64,000 nucleotides of DNA from Lampris incognitus (taxonomy: Eukaryota; Chordata; Actinopteri; Lampriformes; Lampridae), in the NCBI RefSeq assembly GCF_029633865.1, contig NC_079213.1, positions 96,032,820 to 96,096,819 on the forward strand, in the 5' to 3' direction. A program made the translations under genes and the position numbers. Shown piece after piece: positions 25,924 through 37,504 of the stretch. Each line of letters opens with the position of its first letter. The stretch's first letter is position 1. The notes under the pieces were generated by a model. The model was not told the DNA's origin and searched no databases. It saw only the letters and a list, made by a program, of their open reading frames with translations.

Positions 25924-28900
25924 TAGTTAGGGTTGAAAAGACAAGCTCGCAGAGATAGGTTGTGGAAAATGGGACCAACGTTGTGATGGCTCCATTTGCC
26001 ATGATTGGAAAGTCCTTGGCAGCAGTCAACCAAAAACTATCCAGAGATAGATCAGCATAGCTCAGTTTTAAAATACAGTCTTGTCTCAGTTCCACGAGTT
26101 GCTCTTGCTCCTACAAAGTAATGTCCTTTCCAAAAACTACTACTGAGCTATATGGGTCCCTGACCCAGTCAAAAGATTTGGTGGAGGATGAGGGGAAATA
26201 AAAGGATAATTTCTCCTCAGGAGTTTTCAAATGTTCACTTATTATTTCACACAATGCAGCAGCGTCGACATATCCTTGCCATTTTTGGGTCAGGGGGAAC
26301 ATTTCGAGAGTGTCCCTTTCCAGGTGCCGTCACCAGAGGGAGACCTTTGAACGGAATCTGTTTACCTTGTCCGTACTTGTGAGCAGATTTTCGTTTTGGC
26401 CTCTCATTCGAGTATTCAGTTCATTCAGGTGTTGAAAAATATCCGCTGTGTATGCGAGCCTTGCACACCATTCATCACTTGCAAGCAACTTTGCGTCATC
26501 GCACTTCTCATCAGTTAATAAGGTTTTCAGCTCCTCCCGCAACTCATACACACGGGCCAGTACTTTCCCACGAGATAACCAGCGGACCTCCATATGCAGC
26601 AATAAGGCCTTATGCTCCGCTCCCATCTCCTCACATAAAGTTGCAAATAAGCGGCTTTTCAGAAGTCTTGTTTTGACAAAGTTTACCATACGCATGACAC
26701 CATTCAACACATCAGCTAGGTCTGCTGGTAAAGTTTTAGCAACAAGTGTCTCGCGATGCAAAAAGCAGAGTGTGATCACAACATCTGGGTTTCTCTCTCT
26801 CACTCTGTTAACGAAGCCCTTGCTGCGCCCGACCATGGCTGCTGCTCCATCAGTGCAGACACTCACGTAATTGTCCCACTGAAGTCCTCCTTGTTCAAGA
26901 TACTCTGATGTGACCCGATAAATGTCCTCCCCTGTTGTTTTTTCAGGCAATGCCTTGCAAAAAAGGAAATTTTCTCTGATGGTGTCTCCATCCACAAAGC
27001 GCACCATAGCCAAGAGTTGAGCATGTCCACTGATGTTCGTCGACTCATCAAGTTGCAATGCAAATTTCCCACTGGAACGTATCTTTTCCAAAACAACAGT
27101 TTCAATGTCTGCAGACATGTCATCGATGCGTCTGGCAGTCGTGTTATCCGAGATGGGATCTTTGGCAATTTCTTTAACTGCATCTGGGCCAAGCATTTTG
27201 TTCACAATGGCTTTGCAGGCCGGCAATATCAATGTCTCTGCCACCGTGTGTGGCTTTTTTTGCTTTGGCCACGAGTTCAGCTACTAGGTAGCTAGCTTCG
27301 ACAGCTCTCTCAGACCCCTTTGTGGTCTTCCTCATCAGAGCTGCCTGTTTCTCAGTGTGATCATGCAAACGAACAAAATACTCTGTGTTCTTGTTTTGAA
27401 GAGATGGGTGTTTCATTTGCAGGTGACGTTTAAGCTTACTAGGGACCATGGCACTGTTGGCTAGCTTTTCCCCACATACTAAGCACAATGGAATCGGTGC
27501 GGTAGAATCTCCCGTGAAAGAAAATCCAAATGACAGATAAGTGTCACTGCATTGCCTAGATGAACTCACCGTTTTTGATCTCTTTTGACCCCCACTTGTA
27601 GTGGGCTCTTCATCTGGGCTAGTCCGACTTTTATCAGGATAATAATAATAATAATAATTTTATTTATATAGCACATTTCTAAACAATGTTACAAAGTGCT
27701 TCACAAAAAACCCAGATAAAAGTAAGATCAAATAGGAGTAAAATTAAAAACAGTAAAAATAAAAACACATATTTTTTGTTTTTATTTTTAAAAACAAAAA
27801 GAGAAAAGATGCTCTTGATCAACATGATCAGAAGCATCTTTTCTCTTCAAACATTTCTCCATTTTTAGCGCGTTGTCACGTGTGGGTAATGGTCTACCTG
27901 CATCTCTAACTCTATTGTCTGAAATCAAAAATAATTACTAATCGCGCTAACTACCGCCCCCACAGGCATAGGAGAGTACTTCATTAGATGTTGACTGCGT
28001 AGGCCTACCACCATAGCACAACCGTAGACCCTCAAAGAGAGCTGAATGTAATTAATTATTTAGCGCAGCTTAAGATACATTTTTCTGGACCCATTAAGTG
28101 GAATAGGATAATTTCCCATGGCACACCTGGCGATCTCTCACAGCACACTGTGCCACGGCACAGTGATTGAAAAGGGCGGATCTAATATACTCATTCCTAA
28201 TCCTGTCCTCCTTTATCATTCCCAACAAAAATCTTAACATCTTCAACCCTGCCACCTCCAGCTCCGCCTCCTGTCTTCGTCAGTGCCAACGTCTTCAAAC
28301 CATACAACATAGCTGGTCTCATTACCATCTTGTAGATCTTCCCTTTAACTCTTGCTGGTACCCTTCTGTCGCAAATCACTCCCAACATTCTTTTCCACCC
28401 TGCCTGCACTCTCTTCGTCACCTCTCGCACTCCCCATTACTTTGAACAGTTGACCCCAAGTATTTAAACTCATACACCTCCACTCCTTTCATCCTCACCA
28501 TTCCGCTGTCCTCCCTTTCGTTCACACATATGTATTCCGTCTTGCTCCTCCTGACTAATTCCTCTTCTCTCCAGTGCATACCTCCGACTCTCCAAACTCT
28601 CCTTAACCTTCTCCCTGCTGTCGTTACAGATCACAATGTTATCCGTGAACATCATAGTCCCCAGAGACACCTGCCTGATCTCGTCCATTACCATTTCAAA
28701 CAAGAAATGGCTCAGAGCCGATCCTTGATGTAATCCCACCTCCACCTTGAACCCATCCGTCATTCCTACCGCACAACTCACCACTGTCACACTGCCCTCA
28801 TACATATCCTGCACCACTTACATCTCTGCCTCTCCCCATTTCCTCATAAAATACCACACCTCCTCTCTCGGCACTCTGTCATAAGCTTTCTCTAAATCTA

Positions 28901-30227
28901 CAAAGACACAATGTAACTCCTTCTGGCCTTCTCTATACTTCTCTATCAACATCCTCAAAGCAAATATCGAATCTGTAGTGCTCTTTTGTGGCATGAAACC
29001 ATACTGCAGCATGCTAATCGTCACCTCTCCTCTTAACCTAGCCTGTAGTACTCTTTCCCATATCTTAATGCTGTGGCTGATCAACTTAATACCTCTGTAG
29101 TTACTATAGCTCTGCACATCACCCTTATTATTAAAAATCAGTACCAGCATGCTTCTTATCTGCTCCTCAGACATCCTCTCACTTTTCAACATTGTATTAA
29201 ACAATCTAGTTAAAAACTCCACTACCATCTCTCCTAAACACCTTCATGCCTCCACAGGTATGTCATCTGGACCAAGCACCTTTCCACTCTTCATAGCTGC
29301 CCTCACTTCCTTGCTAATCCACTGCACTTCCTGATTCACTATCCCCACATCAACCAGCCTTCTCTTTCTCTCATTTTCTTCATTCATCAGTCCCTCAAAG
29401 TACTCTTCTCAACACATTCTCCTCACTTGTCAGCACATTTCTATCTCTATCCTTCATCGCCCTAACCTGTTGCACATCTTTCCCAGCGCAGTCCCTCTGT
29501 CAAGCCAAATGGTAGAAGTCCTTTTCTCTTTCCTTAGTGTCTAACCTCTCATACAACTCACCATATGCCTTTTCCTTTGCCACCTCTCTTCGCTTTACGC
29601 TGCATCGCCTCGTACTCTTATCTACTTTCTTCATCTCTCTGACTATCCCACTTCTTTGCCAACCTCCCCCTCTGTATACTTTGCTGTACTTCCTCATTCC
29701 ACCACCAAGTCTCCTTGTCTTCCTTCCACTGTCCTGATGAAACACCAAGTACCTTCCTAGCTGTCTCCCTCACCATTTCTGCAGTGATTGCCCAGCCATC
29801 CGGACACTCTTCCCTGAACTCCACACAATAATCTTCCTTCTTCAACTTTAATCATTTGATCCTTGACACTGCCTTCCCTCTTTTCCTCTTCTGGGTCTCC
29901 AAAGTCATCCTACAGACCACCATCCAATGCTGCCTAGATACATTCTCCCCTGTCACCACTAGGGTTGGGTACCAAAAACGGTGCCCATATGGCACCGACC
30001 GAAATATCTCGGTCCTACCGAGTATAAAACTCTTTGAGAAAAAACGGTGCCAAATTTAGATACTTTACGGTAGATGACGTGAACGGTATCGCAGCCAGCC
30101 AATCACTACCAGCGTTGTTGTACACAGGTGACTGACTGACAAATCAGCATGAAGCTATTTGGTATGTGTGTGCGTCTCGTAACTGCGTTGGAGTTGCAAA
30201 CTGGCAGGCAAGATTCAGTGAGCTACT

Positions 30228-30872
30228 TTGCGTTCCAAAGCGTGGCTACACTTTGTAAAAATAGACAGCAAACCTGACACAGTAAAATGCAACCGCTGCA
30301 AAGCGATCATCAAATGCAAGTCTGGGAATACGTCAAATATGCAGTGGCGCCTACAAGGGGTGGCCAGGGGTGGCCACGGCCACCCTGATACTATCCCTGG
30401 CCCCCCCGCTGGCCCCCCCAGCCACGAGTCGCATATGCAGAATATGCTTCTGATTATGCATAATATGCTTCTATCTGATATCTTACATTAGGTGCTGTTC
30501 AATAATATATATTTTTCTTAACTCTCATATTGACCGTTTTCAACTAGCCTATACAGTATACTACAACAGCAGCATAGAATTCCCGAAATTCAGTCATGGC
30601 TTTTGATTTTGGTGTGCCACCCCAAGATTTTCAGTGGCCCCATTTGGCCACCCCGATGAAAAATTTCTGGGGGCGTCACTGCGAATATGATGAAACATCT
30701 GATCACGCATGGGATAAATTTACGAGTGGACAACTGCTCTTTGTTTGATAACGTTAATGTCCGTGCTGCTGCCAACATTAACGTTTGCTCTGGGACGTCT
30801 GCTGCTGGGTCTTCTGGTGCCACTGCTAGCAATGATGAAACAGGTAACGACGGTTATGATGATGTATATAAA
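30228..30872 (+). pseudogene. hAT-B BED zinc-finger fragment, split by a MITE
   Basis: The reading frame has KAWLHFVKIDSKPDTVKCNR and CKAIIKCKSGNTSNM, the first half of a BED finger (CNRC ligands). After the MITE at 30342-30681 it resumes with MKHLITHGIN, which supplies the HxxxH half. A low-complexity Ser/Ala stretch then ends at a stop near 30873. No transposase core follows, so most of the gene was deleted before or after mobilisation. Confidence 0.75.
30342..30681. mobile_element. 340-bp hAT-like MITE inside the hAT-B BED finger
   Basis: The ends are CAGTGGCGCC and GGCGTCACTG, near-inverted repeats. Flanks CAAATATG (30334-30341) and CGAATATG (30682-30689) form an 8-bp duplication with one mismatch. 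Removing it rejoins the BED finger codons exactly. The interior is rich in GGCCACCC-type sequence and has no coding function. Confidence 0.85.
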
Positions 30873-32109
30873 TAGGCTCACATACATTAAAGATGTCAGT
30901 CTGCACATTGACCTCATTGTCATTGTTGACCTCACTTTCAATTTCAAAGCGCTAGAGTACAGAACCAAAATAAAACAATGTGTCAATGAATTAAGGTGCT
31001 TGCTGTATAGAAACGTAGTTTGCTGATAATCCTATAAGGTTTTCATAATATATAGTATTGAAAAAGTATTGTTTAGGTATCGTATCAAATTGGAGGAATT
31101 GGTTTGGTATCGGCATCGGACATTTTCAAACGATACCCAACCCTAGTCACCACCTTGCAGTCTCCAATCCCTTTCAGATTGTACCTCTACATAAGATATA
31201 GTTCATCTATGTGCACTTTCCTTCACTCTTACACGTCACCCTGTGTTCCTCCCTCTTCTTGAAATATGTATTCACCACAGCCATTTCCATCCTTTTTGCA
31301 AAATCCACCATCATCTGTCCTTCCACATTCCTCTCCTTAACACCATATCTACCCATCACCTCTGTTCCCTTCACCAACATGCCCATTGAAGTCCACTCCA
31401 ATCACCACTCTCTCCTTGGGTACATTCTCCACCACTTAATCCAACTCACTTCAGAATTCTTTTTTGTCTTCCATCTCTCACCCAACTTGCAGGTCATATG
31501 CGCTGCCCAACATTCATCACCACCCCTCCGATTTCCAGCTTCACACTCATTACACTGTGACACTCTTTACCTCCATAACAGTCTTGGCATACTCTTCCTG
31601 CAGAATAACCCCTACCCCATTTTTCCTCCTATCCGCACCATGGTAGAAGATTTTGAACCCAACCCCGATGCTCCTGGCCTCACTCCCCTTCCACCTGGTC
31701 TCTTGCTCACACAGTGTATCTATCTTCCTTCTCTCCATCATATCAGCCAGCTCTCTCCCTTTATCAGTCATACTGCCAGCAATGGAAGTTCCGACTCTCA
31801 CCTCCACACTCCTACCCTTCCTCCTGTCCCACTGCCTCTGGACATGCCTTCCCCCTCTCCTTCTCCTAATAGCATAGTTTCCACTGGCACCCTGCTGGCC
31901 AACAGTATTGGTGGTGGTCATTGGTAAGCCGGGCCCGAACCAATCTGGAATGGAAATCGGATTTTTGATACGCATATTTGATTTACTAAAGGTTTAACAC
32001 CGGATGGCCTACCCTCCCCATTTATCCAGGCTCGGGGGACTGGCACTAAGAACGCACTACCATCAACAATTGAGTCAAGTGAGCCAATACCTACCTCTGG
32101 CAGCCTTAC

Positions 32110-33720
32110 ATGCCTATATATACACAAGTCATAACAGACCCAATTTAGAGAGATGAATTTGATGTACAACCTTAAACTGGATTAGACTCAGACGGGCACA
32201 GGAGGAAGAGGAGTTGACACATGCAATTGCCCTCTCCCACCAGTCATCATCAAGCTCTGTATCTAACTCCTTCACCCAGGTGCACTTAATATTTTGAGAG
32301 TATGGTCTTTTGAAAGATATAGTTTGGTTCTAGATCCGTGAGATAAGTCTTCCAAGCGTGAGAGGAGTTTCAAGGAGTGTGCTCGTGCCAGATTTGGGTG
32401 GTAATATTGGAAACTGGGTTATGGGTTTAAGAATTGGCGTATTTTAAAATATCAAAAAAGGTTTGAGCCAGGCAGGTTAAATTTAGCAGATAGGGTCTCA
32501 AAGCTAGCAAAGGCACCATCAATGTAAAAGTCACTGAAATATTTTAGTCCTGCTCCAATGCCCAAAAATAGCATCCAGCTTTGCAGGGAGGAATACATTA
32601 TTATTACAAATAGACCCCAGCAGGGAGAAATTTCGAAATTTAAAATGCTGATGGAATTGTGTCCAAATTTTAAGCTTGTATGTGACAATGGGGCTTGAGG
32701 TATGTCAGGAGGGGGGATGATGGTAAGGGCACAAACGAGCTCGAAGGAAGGACAAACAGGAGTCAGCTTCCATACGGCACCAGTCCATGTCTAGATGATG
32801 TAGCCAAAAAAAATCTTTTGGATGTGTGCTGCCCAATAATAAAACAAAGTTTGGATGAGCCAAGCCTCCTTTTGACCCATTTCTCTGAAGCAGAGATTTA
32901 TTTATGCATGGAACGTGGCTCCTCCATATAAAGGTTGAGATCAAGCTGTCAACTGAGAGGACAAACGATTTGGGCAGAAAAGAGGCAAACACATAAAAGA
33001 AGTCAGGGCAAAATATTCATTTTCACAGATTGAACTCTGTCAGTTAAAGATAAAGAAACAACGTTCCATCTCTGAAGGTCTGATCTCACTTTTTCCACCC
33101 AGGTACTTGAAACTAGTTTTAGAAAAATGAAAAGGAAGGTCATCTTGGTTGATCATTAATGCCGAGTTGTTAACCGGAAAACACTGTGAAATTTAATTTA
33201 TATCTGGAAAAAGCGCCAAAGTTTTTCCAATACATCTGATATTTCTGGTACACAGGCAACAGGGTCAGTGACATAATAGGTCTACTGCATATAAGGACAA
33301 ACGATGTTCAATACCCCAACGATGAATGCCCTTAATCAATGGGGATGCTATTAGAGCTATGGAGAGGGGTTCAAAGGCTATAGCGAATAAAAGAGGTGAT
33401 AGGGGCCAGCCCTCAAGAGTTCCTCATGAGAGGGAAATGTATGAAGAATGTAGATTATTGGTACAGATGCAAGCCTGTGGAGAGGAATACAGAAGGCGGA
33501 CCATTGAGGTAAAAATTTTCCCCAAAACTGAACTTTTGCTGTTCAAGGCAAGATGGGCTGGGTTTGCATCATCCATTCCCTGAAGAAATGTAGTACAATA
33601 AACAATGTTCATATTGTGTGCAATCCCTGTCAATAACACTATCAAAATATTACAAAAAGATTCCGCTGGGTGTGATTATTTAAATGCAATCAGTACCCCT
33701 TTACAGCCCTTGTAATCCCT
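32110..33720 (-). pseudogene. L1-A ORF2 reverse transcriptase and C-terminal fragments
   Basis: Minus-strand fragments include PLSPLLFAIAFEPLSIAL near 33390, SLYAVDLL near 33290 (the YADD catalytic box has become YAVD), FVLSVDSLISTFIWRSHVPC near 32940, and the C-terminal LIQFKVVHQIHLSKL near 32170. Many stops and shifts interrupt it. Confidence 0.78.
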
Positions 33721-33779
33721 TCCTCAAACACTAACCCAGACGAAAAATAAAAGGAAAAGGAAAAAAAAAAACTCACTCC

Positions 33780-34230
33780 TTATCCTGGAATCGATGAAAG
33801 TGGACTATTATTATACGCCGTGGCCGCCCACCTGTCTAGTTCCGGGGGCTTCTCAAAAATGCCGTCGCCCACCACTTCCACCTGGAGCTCGGAAACAAGC
33901 CTAATGGATGTTGGTCCAGCACTTTCAGGCACACCAACAATACGGATGTTTTGATGCCAAGAGCGATTCTCCAAGTCATCCACGTTAGCCTTCAGGTAAG
34001 TGTTTTCAGATGCTAACTCAGATGACAGCGGCCTCCATTGATTTTATCCTGTCACTATGATCCATAAGACAAGCTTCAAAGGCAGTGAGAGTTCGCCCAT
34101 GGTTGTCTGAAGTAAAACGGATTACATCAAGTGAAGCTTGAATTGGAGACAGAGCGGTTATCAGTTCAGTTGAGAGGCTTGTTTTGAGTTCTTCTTCCGT
34201 ATAATTGGTGAATTTGAGCATTATCGCCAC
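33780..34230 (-). pseudogene. L1-A ORF1 fragments (coiled-coil RNA-binding protein)
   Basis: The piece at 34018-34230 reads EEELKTSLSTELITALSPIQ then FEACLMDHSDRIKSMEAAVI, a coiled-coil pattern. The piece at 33780-33983 reads DDLENRSWHQNIRIVGVPES, the conserved L1 ORF1 segment before the RRM. The fragments are in different frames and end early. Confidence 0.75.
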
Positions 34231-34375
34231 CTACTGTTACATTAGATAGTCCTTAATTTATATCCTTCCCATCAGTCCAGTATCCCTGAGAAAGGTGAAG
34301 ATATATTTAAGTACATCATTCCCAGTGTTCCTTGTGAAAATTGATTTTAGGTCCAGGTGTATAATTCCTTTTTGT

Positions 34376-36158
34376 GAGGAGATGGTGATGGGTAGGTATG
34401 GTGTCAAGGAGAGGAATATGGAAGGAGAGATGGTGGTGGATTTTGTGAAAAGGATGGAAATGGCTTTGGTGAATACATATTTCAAGAAGAGGGATGAACA
34501 CAGGGTAATGTATAAGAGTGGAGGAAAGTGCACACAGGTGGACTATATCTTATGTAGGAGGCACGATCTGAAAGGGATTGGAGACTGCAAGGTGGTGACA
34601 GGGGAGAATGTAGCTTGGCAGCATCAGATCATGGTCTGTAGGATGATTTTGGAGACCCAGAAGAGGAAGAGAATGAAGGCAGAGCCAAGGATCAAATGAT
34701 GAAAGTTGAAGAAGGAAGACTGTTTTGTGGAGTTGAGGGAGGAGATAAGAAAGGCACTGGGAGGTAGTGAAGAGTTGCTGGATGGCTGGGTAACCACTGT
34801 AGAATTAGTGAGGGAGACAGCTAGAACAGTATTTAGTGTGACATCAGGACAGAGGATGGAAGACAAGGAGACTTGGTGGTGGAATGAGGAAGTACAGCAA
34901 AGTATACAGAGGGAGAGGTTGGTAAAGAAGAAGTGGGATAGTCAGAGAGATGAAGGAAGTAGACAGGAGTACAAAGAGATGAAGCGTAAAGTGAGGAGAG
35001 AGGTGGCAAGCGCAAAGGAAAAGGCATATGGTGAGTTGTATGAGAGGTTAGACACTAAGGAAGGAGAAAAGGAGTTGTACCGATTGGCTAGGCAGAGGGA
35101 CCGAGCTGGGAAGGATGTGCAGCAGGTTAGGGCAATCAAGGATAGAGATGGAAATGTGCTGACAAGCAAGGAGAGTGTGTTGAGGAGGTGGAAGGAGTAC
35201 TCTGAGGGGCTGATGAATGAAGAAAATGAGAGAGAGAAGGTTGGATGATGTAGGGATAGTGAATCAGGAAGTTCAGTGGATTATCAAGGAGGAAGTGAGG
35301 GCAGCTATGAAGAAGATGAAGAGTGGAAAGGCAGGTGGTCCTGATGACATACCTGTGGAGGCATGGAAATGTTTAGGAGAGATGGCAGTGGAGTTTTTAA
35401 CAAGATTGTGTAACACAATCTTGGAAAGTGAGAGGATGCCTGAGGAGTGGAGAAGAAGCATACTGGTACCGATTTTCAAGAATAAGGGCGATGTGCAGAA
35501 CTGTAGCATACAGAGGTAATATCAGCCACAGCATGAAGATATGGGAAAGAGTAATAGAAGCTAGGTTAAGAGAAGAGGTGACAATCAGCCAGCAGCAGTA
35601 TGGTTTCATGCCACAAAAGAGCACTACATATGCGATGTTTGCTTTGAGAATATTGAATGAGAAGTATAGAGAAGGCCAAAGGAGTTACAGTGTGTCTTTG
35701 TGGATTTAGAGAAAGCATATGACAGGGTGCCAAGAGGAGGTGTGGTATTGTATGAGGAAGTCGGGAGTGGTAGAGAAGTATGTAGGAATGGTGCAGGATA
35801 TGTATGAGGGAAGTGTGACAATAGTGAGGTGTGCAGTTGGAATGACAGATGGGTTCAAGGTGGAGGTGGGATTACACGAAGGATCAGCTCTGAGCCCTTT
35901 CTTGTTTGCAATGGTGATGAACAGGTTGACGGACAAGATTAGGCAGGAGTCCCTGTGGACTGTGATGTTTGCAGATGACATTGTGATCTGTAGCGAGAGT
36001 AGGGTGCAGGTTGAGGAGAGCCTGGAGAGGTAGAGATATGCACTGGAGAGAAGAGGAATGAATGTCAGTAGGAGCAAAATGGAATAACTATGCGTGGATG
36101 AGAGGGAGGACATTGGAATGGTGAGGATGCAAGGAGCAGAGGTGACAAAGGTGTATGA
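34376..36158 (+). mobile_element. RTE-3: RTE-type LINE truncated at both ends
   Basis: The plus-strand sequence follows RTE-1 from its mid-endonuclease (about 23547 of this window) to just after the RT (about 25325), then stops matching at about 36158. Fragments show QVDYILCRRHDLKGIGDCKV, YGFMPQKSTTYAMFALRILN, VEVGLHEGSALSPFLFAMVM and FADDIVICSESRVQVEESLE. Frameshifts near 35240, 35515 and 35720 and stop codons kill it. The 5' cut is typical of incomplete reverse transcription; the 3' loss has another cause. Confidence 0.85.
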
Positions 36159-37504
36159 GTGGCAACGAGTGTCGGGGAAGGATAGAAGATGGGATGCAGC
36201 AGCGCACCGAGTGAGAGAAAAGCTACAATATCAATGGGGAAAAATGATTTGCTGAAGACGACACTGTGGACCAGGAAAAACACAGGTATGATTAAAGACC
36301 AAAATAGAGAAGGGATGATGAAAAGACTTAAATTCAACTGTTTTTTTTTCTCGTTAAGCACTGAATGCAACTTTAACCACAGAGAGGTCAGGGTAATTAA
36401 ATTGGACTTGTCTAAACTTTGTGGAATCCCACAAGTTCGGTTTAGTTTTAGGTCTAGAGAGGGGCCCTTTATAGAGATGAGGATTTCCCCTACACCCATC
36501 AATGGGGATTTGAAAACATAAAGATGTCTAACGATATCAAGATAATGTCGCTGAATGTGAATGGTCTAAATGCACCAATGAAAAGAGAAAGGGTTATGAC
36601 AAAATTTAAAAAAGAAAAAGTACAAATCCTATTCCTCTAAGAGACCCATTCATGCCATTTAGAAAATTGGAAAACTGAAAAGGTATGGCTATAGGAATTT
36701 ATATTACAGCTTATATAAAGAGGGACGCAGAAGAGGAGTTGCAATATTGATATCAAACACAACCCAATTTGATTATGAAAAGGAATTCAAAGATAGAGAA
36801 GGAAAGTATATTATATTAAAGGGGAGATTGGAAAATGAACCAATAACACTTATAAATGTACATATGTGCACCCCCAGAAAGTGATAAATATTTTTTACGT
36901 CCCTCTTTGATGTCATAGCTGTAGAAACAGAGGGAATATTAATCTGTGGAGGAGATCTAAATGTTATGAACCATAATGTGGATACAAGTCTCAAAAGAAC
37001 CAAAAAGCAGATATCAAGATTCATAAATATGTCATTGGAAGAGACGGGAATGATAGATATATGGAGATATGGAGAAACCTACATCCTATGGAAAAAGATT
37101 ATACTCACTATTCAGCTGCTCATAAAGTCCACTCAAAGATAGACTTTTTTCTTTCTTTTTTTTTTTTAATGAATATAGGTGACAGCTACAGAGTGAAGGA
37201 ATGTAGGATTGGTGGGGCAGATGGGTCAGATCATAACCCACTCTATTTAAAATTATGTCTAAATAACAGAAAAAGACAAACCGTATGGAGACTCAATGTG
37301 GGGATATTGAATAATAAAGAAAAGAGAATAGCAGAAATAAAAAGATACATAGAGGAAAATAACAATGGAGCAACAGACCCAACAATAATTTGGGATGCCA
37401 TGAAAGTGGTCATTAGGGGAAAATTGATTGCTGAAACAAATGTTAAAAGAGTTAAATTAGAGTCATACAGAAAATATACTGAAAGATTAAGGGAACTGCT
37501 TGAC

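Larger units (their letters stand above)
22646..27640 (-). pseudogene. hAT-A transposase (ZBED5-like BED-finger type), disrupted
   Basis: The BED finger is at about 27500-27410: [10 protein letters not shown] then [12 protein letters not shown]. The catalytic region follows ([52 protein letters not shown]), then the C-terminal dimerisation segment. A seven-A run at about 27252 shifts the frame. In-frame TGA (about 26328) and TAG (about 26110) codons interrupt it. Finally RTE-1 splits it within FSTLTT: the last 49 codons ([20 protein letters not shown] onward) lie at 22649-22793. Relatives include the domesticated ZBED5/ZBED8 genes, but this copy is dead. Confidence 0.88.
22554..28183 (-). mobile_element. 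hAT-A: hAT transposon inserted into RTE-2 and split by RTE-1
   Basis: The right end reads, on the minus strand, CGCCCTTTTCAATCACTGTG; the left end reads CATTGTTTTTCAAC. Both resemble the degenerate CAGTG-type hAT ends. Flanking RTE-2 bases (GTAATACA on the left, CTAATATA on the right) look like a diverged 8-bp duplication. The element encodes a BED-finger transposase on the minus strand. A dispersed repeat (TTTATTTATATAGCACATTTC) lies at about 27640-27720, near the transposase start. Confidence 0.65.
29960..31145 (+). mobile_element. hAT-B: deleted hAT transposon inserted in RTE-2
   Basis: The ends are TAGGGTTGGGTACC and the inverse GGTATCGNTTGAAAATG-type end finishing GATACCCAACCCTA. A perfect 8-bp duplication GTCACCAC flanks it (29952-29959 and 31146-31153), diagnostic for hAT. 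It keeps only a BED finger segment and no catalytic domain, so it is non-autonomous. Confidence 0.9.
28184..32000 (-). pseudogene. RTE-2 endonuclease/reverse transcriptase, decayed
   Basis: The minus-strand fragments are collinear with RTE-1: endonuclease start near 31975 (ETRWKGSEARSIG), [16 protein letters not shown] near 31300, central region 29500-29850, then RT with YGFMPQKSTTD near 29000, VFVDLEKAYDRVPREEVWY near 28900 and GLHQGSALSHFLFEMVMD near 28740. The catalytic ADD box reads FTDNIVI, so two positions of the normal FADD are changed. Several frameshifts are present besides the hAT insertion. Confidence 0.82.
22256..32063 (-). mobile_element. RTE-2: RTE-type LINE, minus strand, split by two hAT elements
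   Basis: Three blocks read in order on the minus strand as one LINE: 5' and endonuclease part 31146-32063, endonuclease and RT part 28184-29959, and 3' end 22256-22553, which carries the GGCTGCTCCCGTTAGGGGTC tail signature and the CTACTACTATTA end. The gaps are filled by hAT-B (29960-31145) and hAT-A (about 22554-28183). The alignment to RTE-1 continues across both gaps. The left block is joined to the others by this reasoning, not by an exact duplication. Frame breaks are frequent. Confidence 0.75.
32064..34255 (-). mobile_element. L1-A: decayed L1-type LINE, minus strand
   Basis: ORF1 remnants lie on the right and ORF2 remnants on the left, in L1 order on the minus strand. The ORF2 endonuclease is missing, so an internal deletion joins ORF1 to the late RT. 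Neither end is defined precisely; the left boundary abuts RTE-2. Confidence 0.75.
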
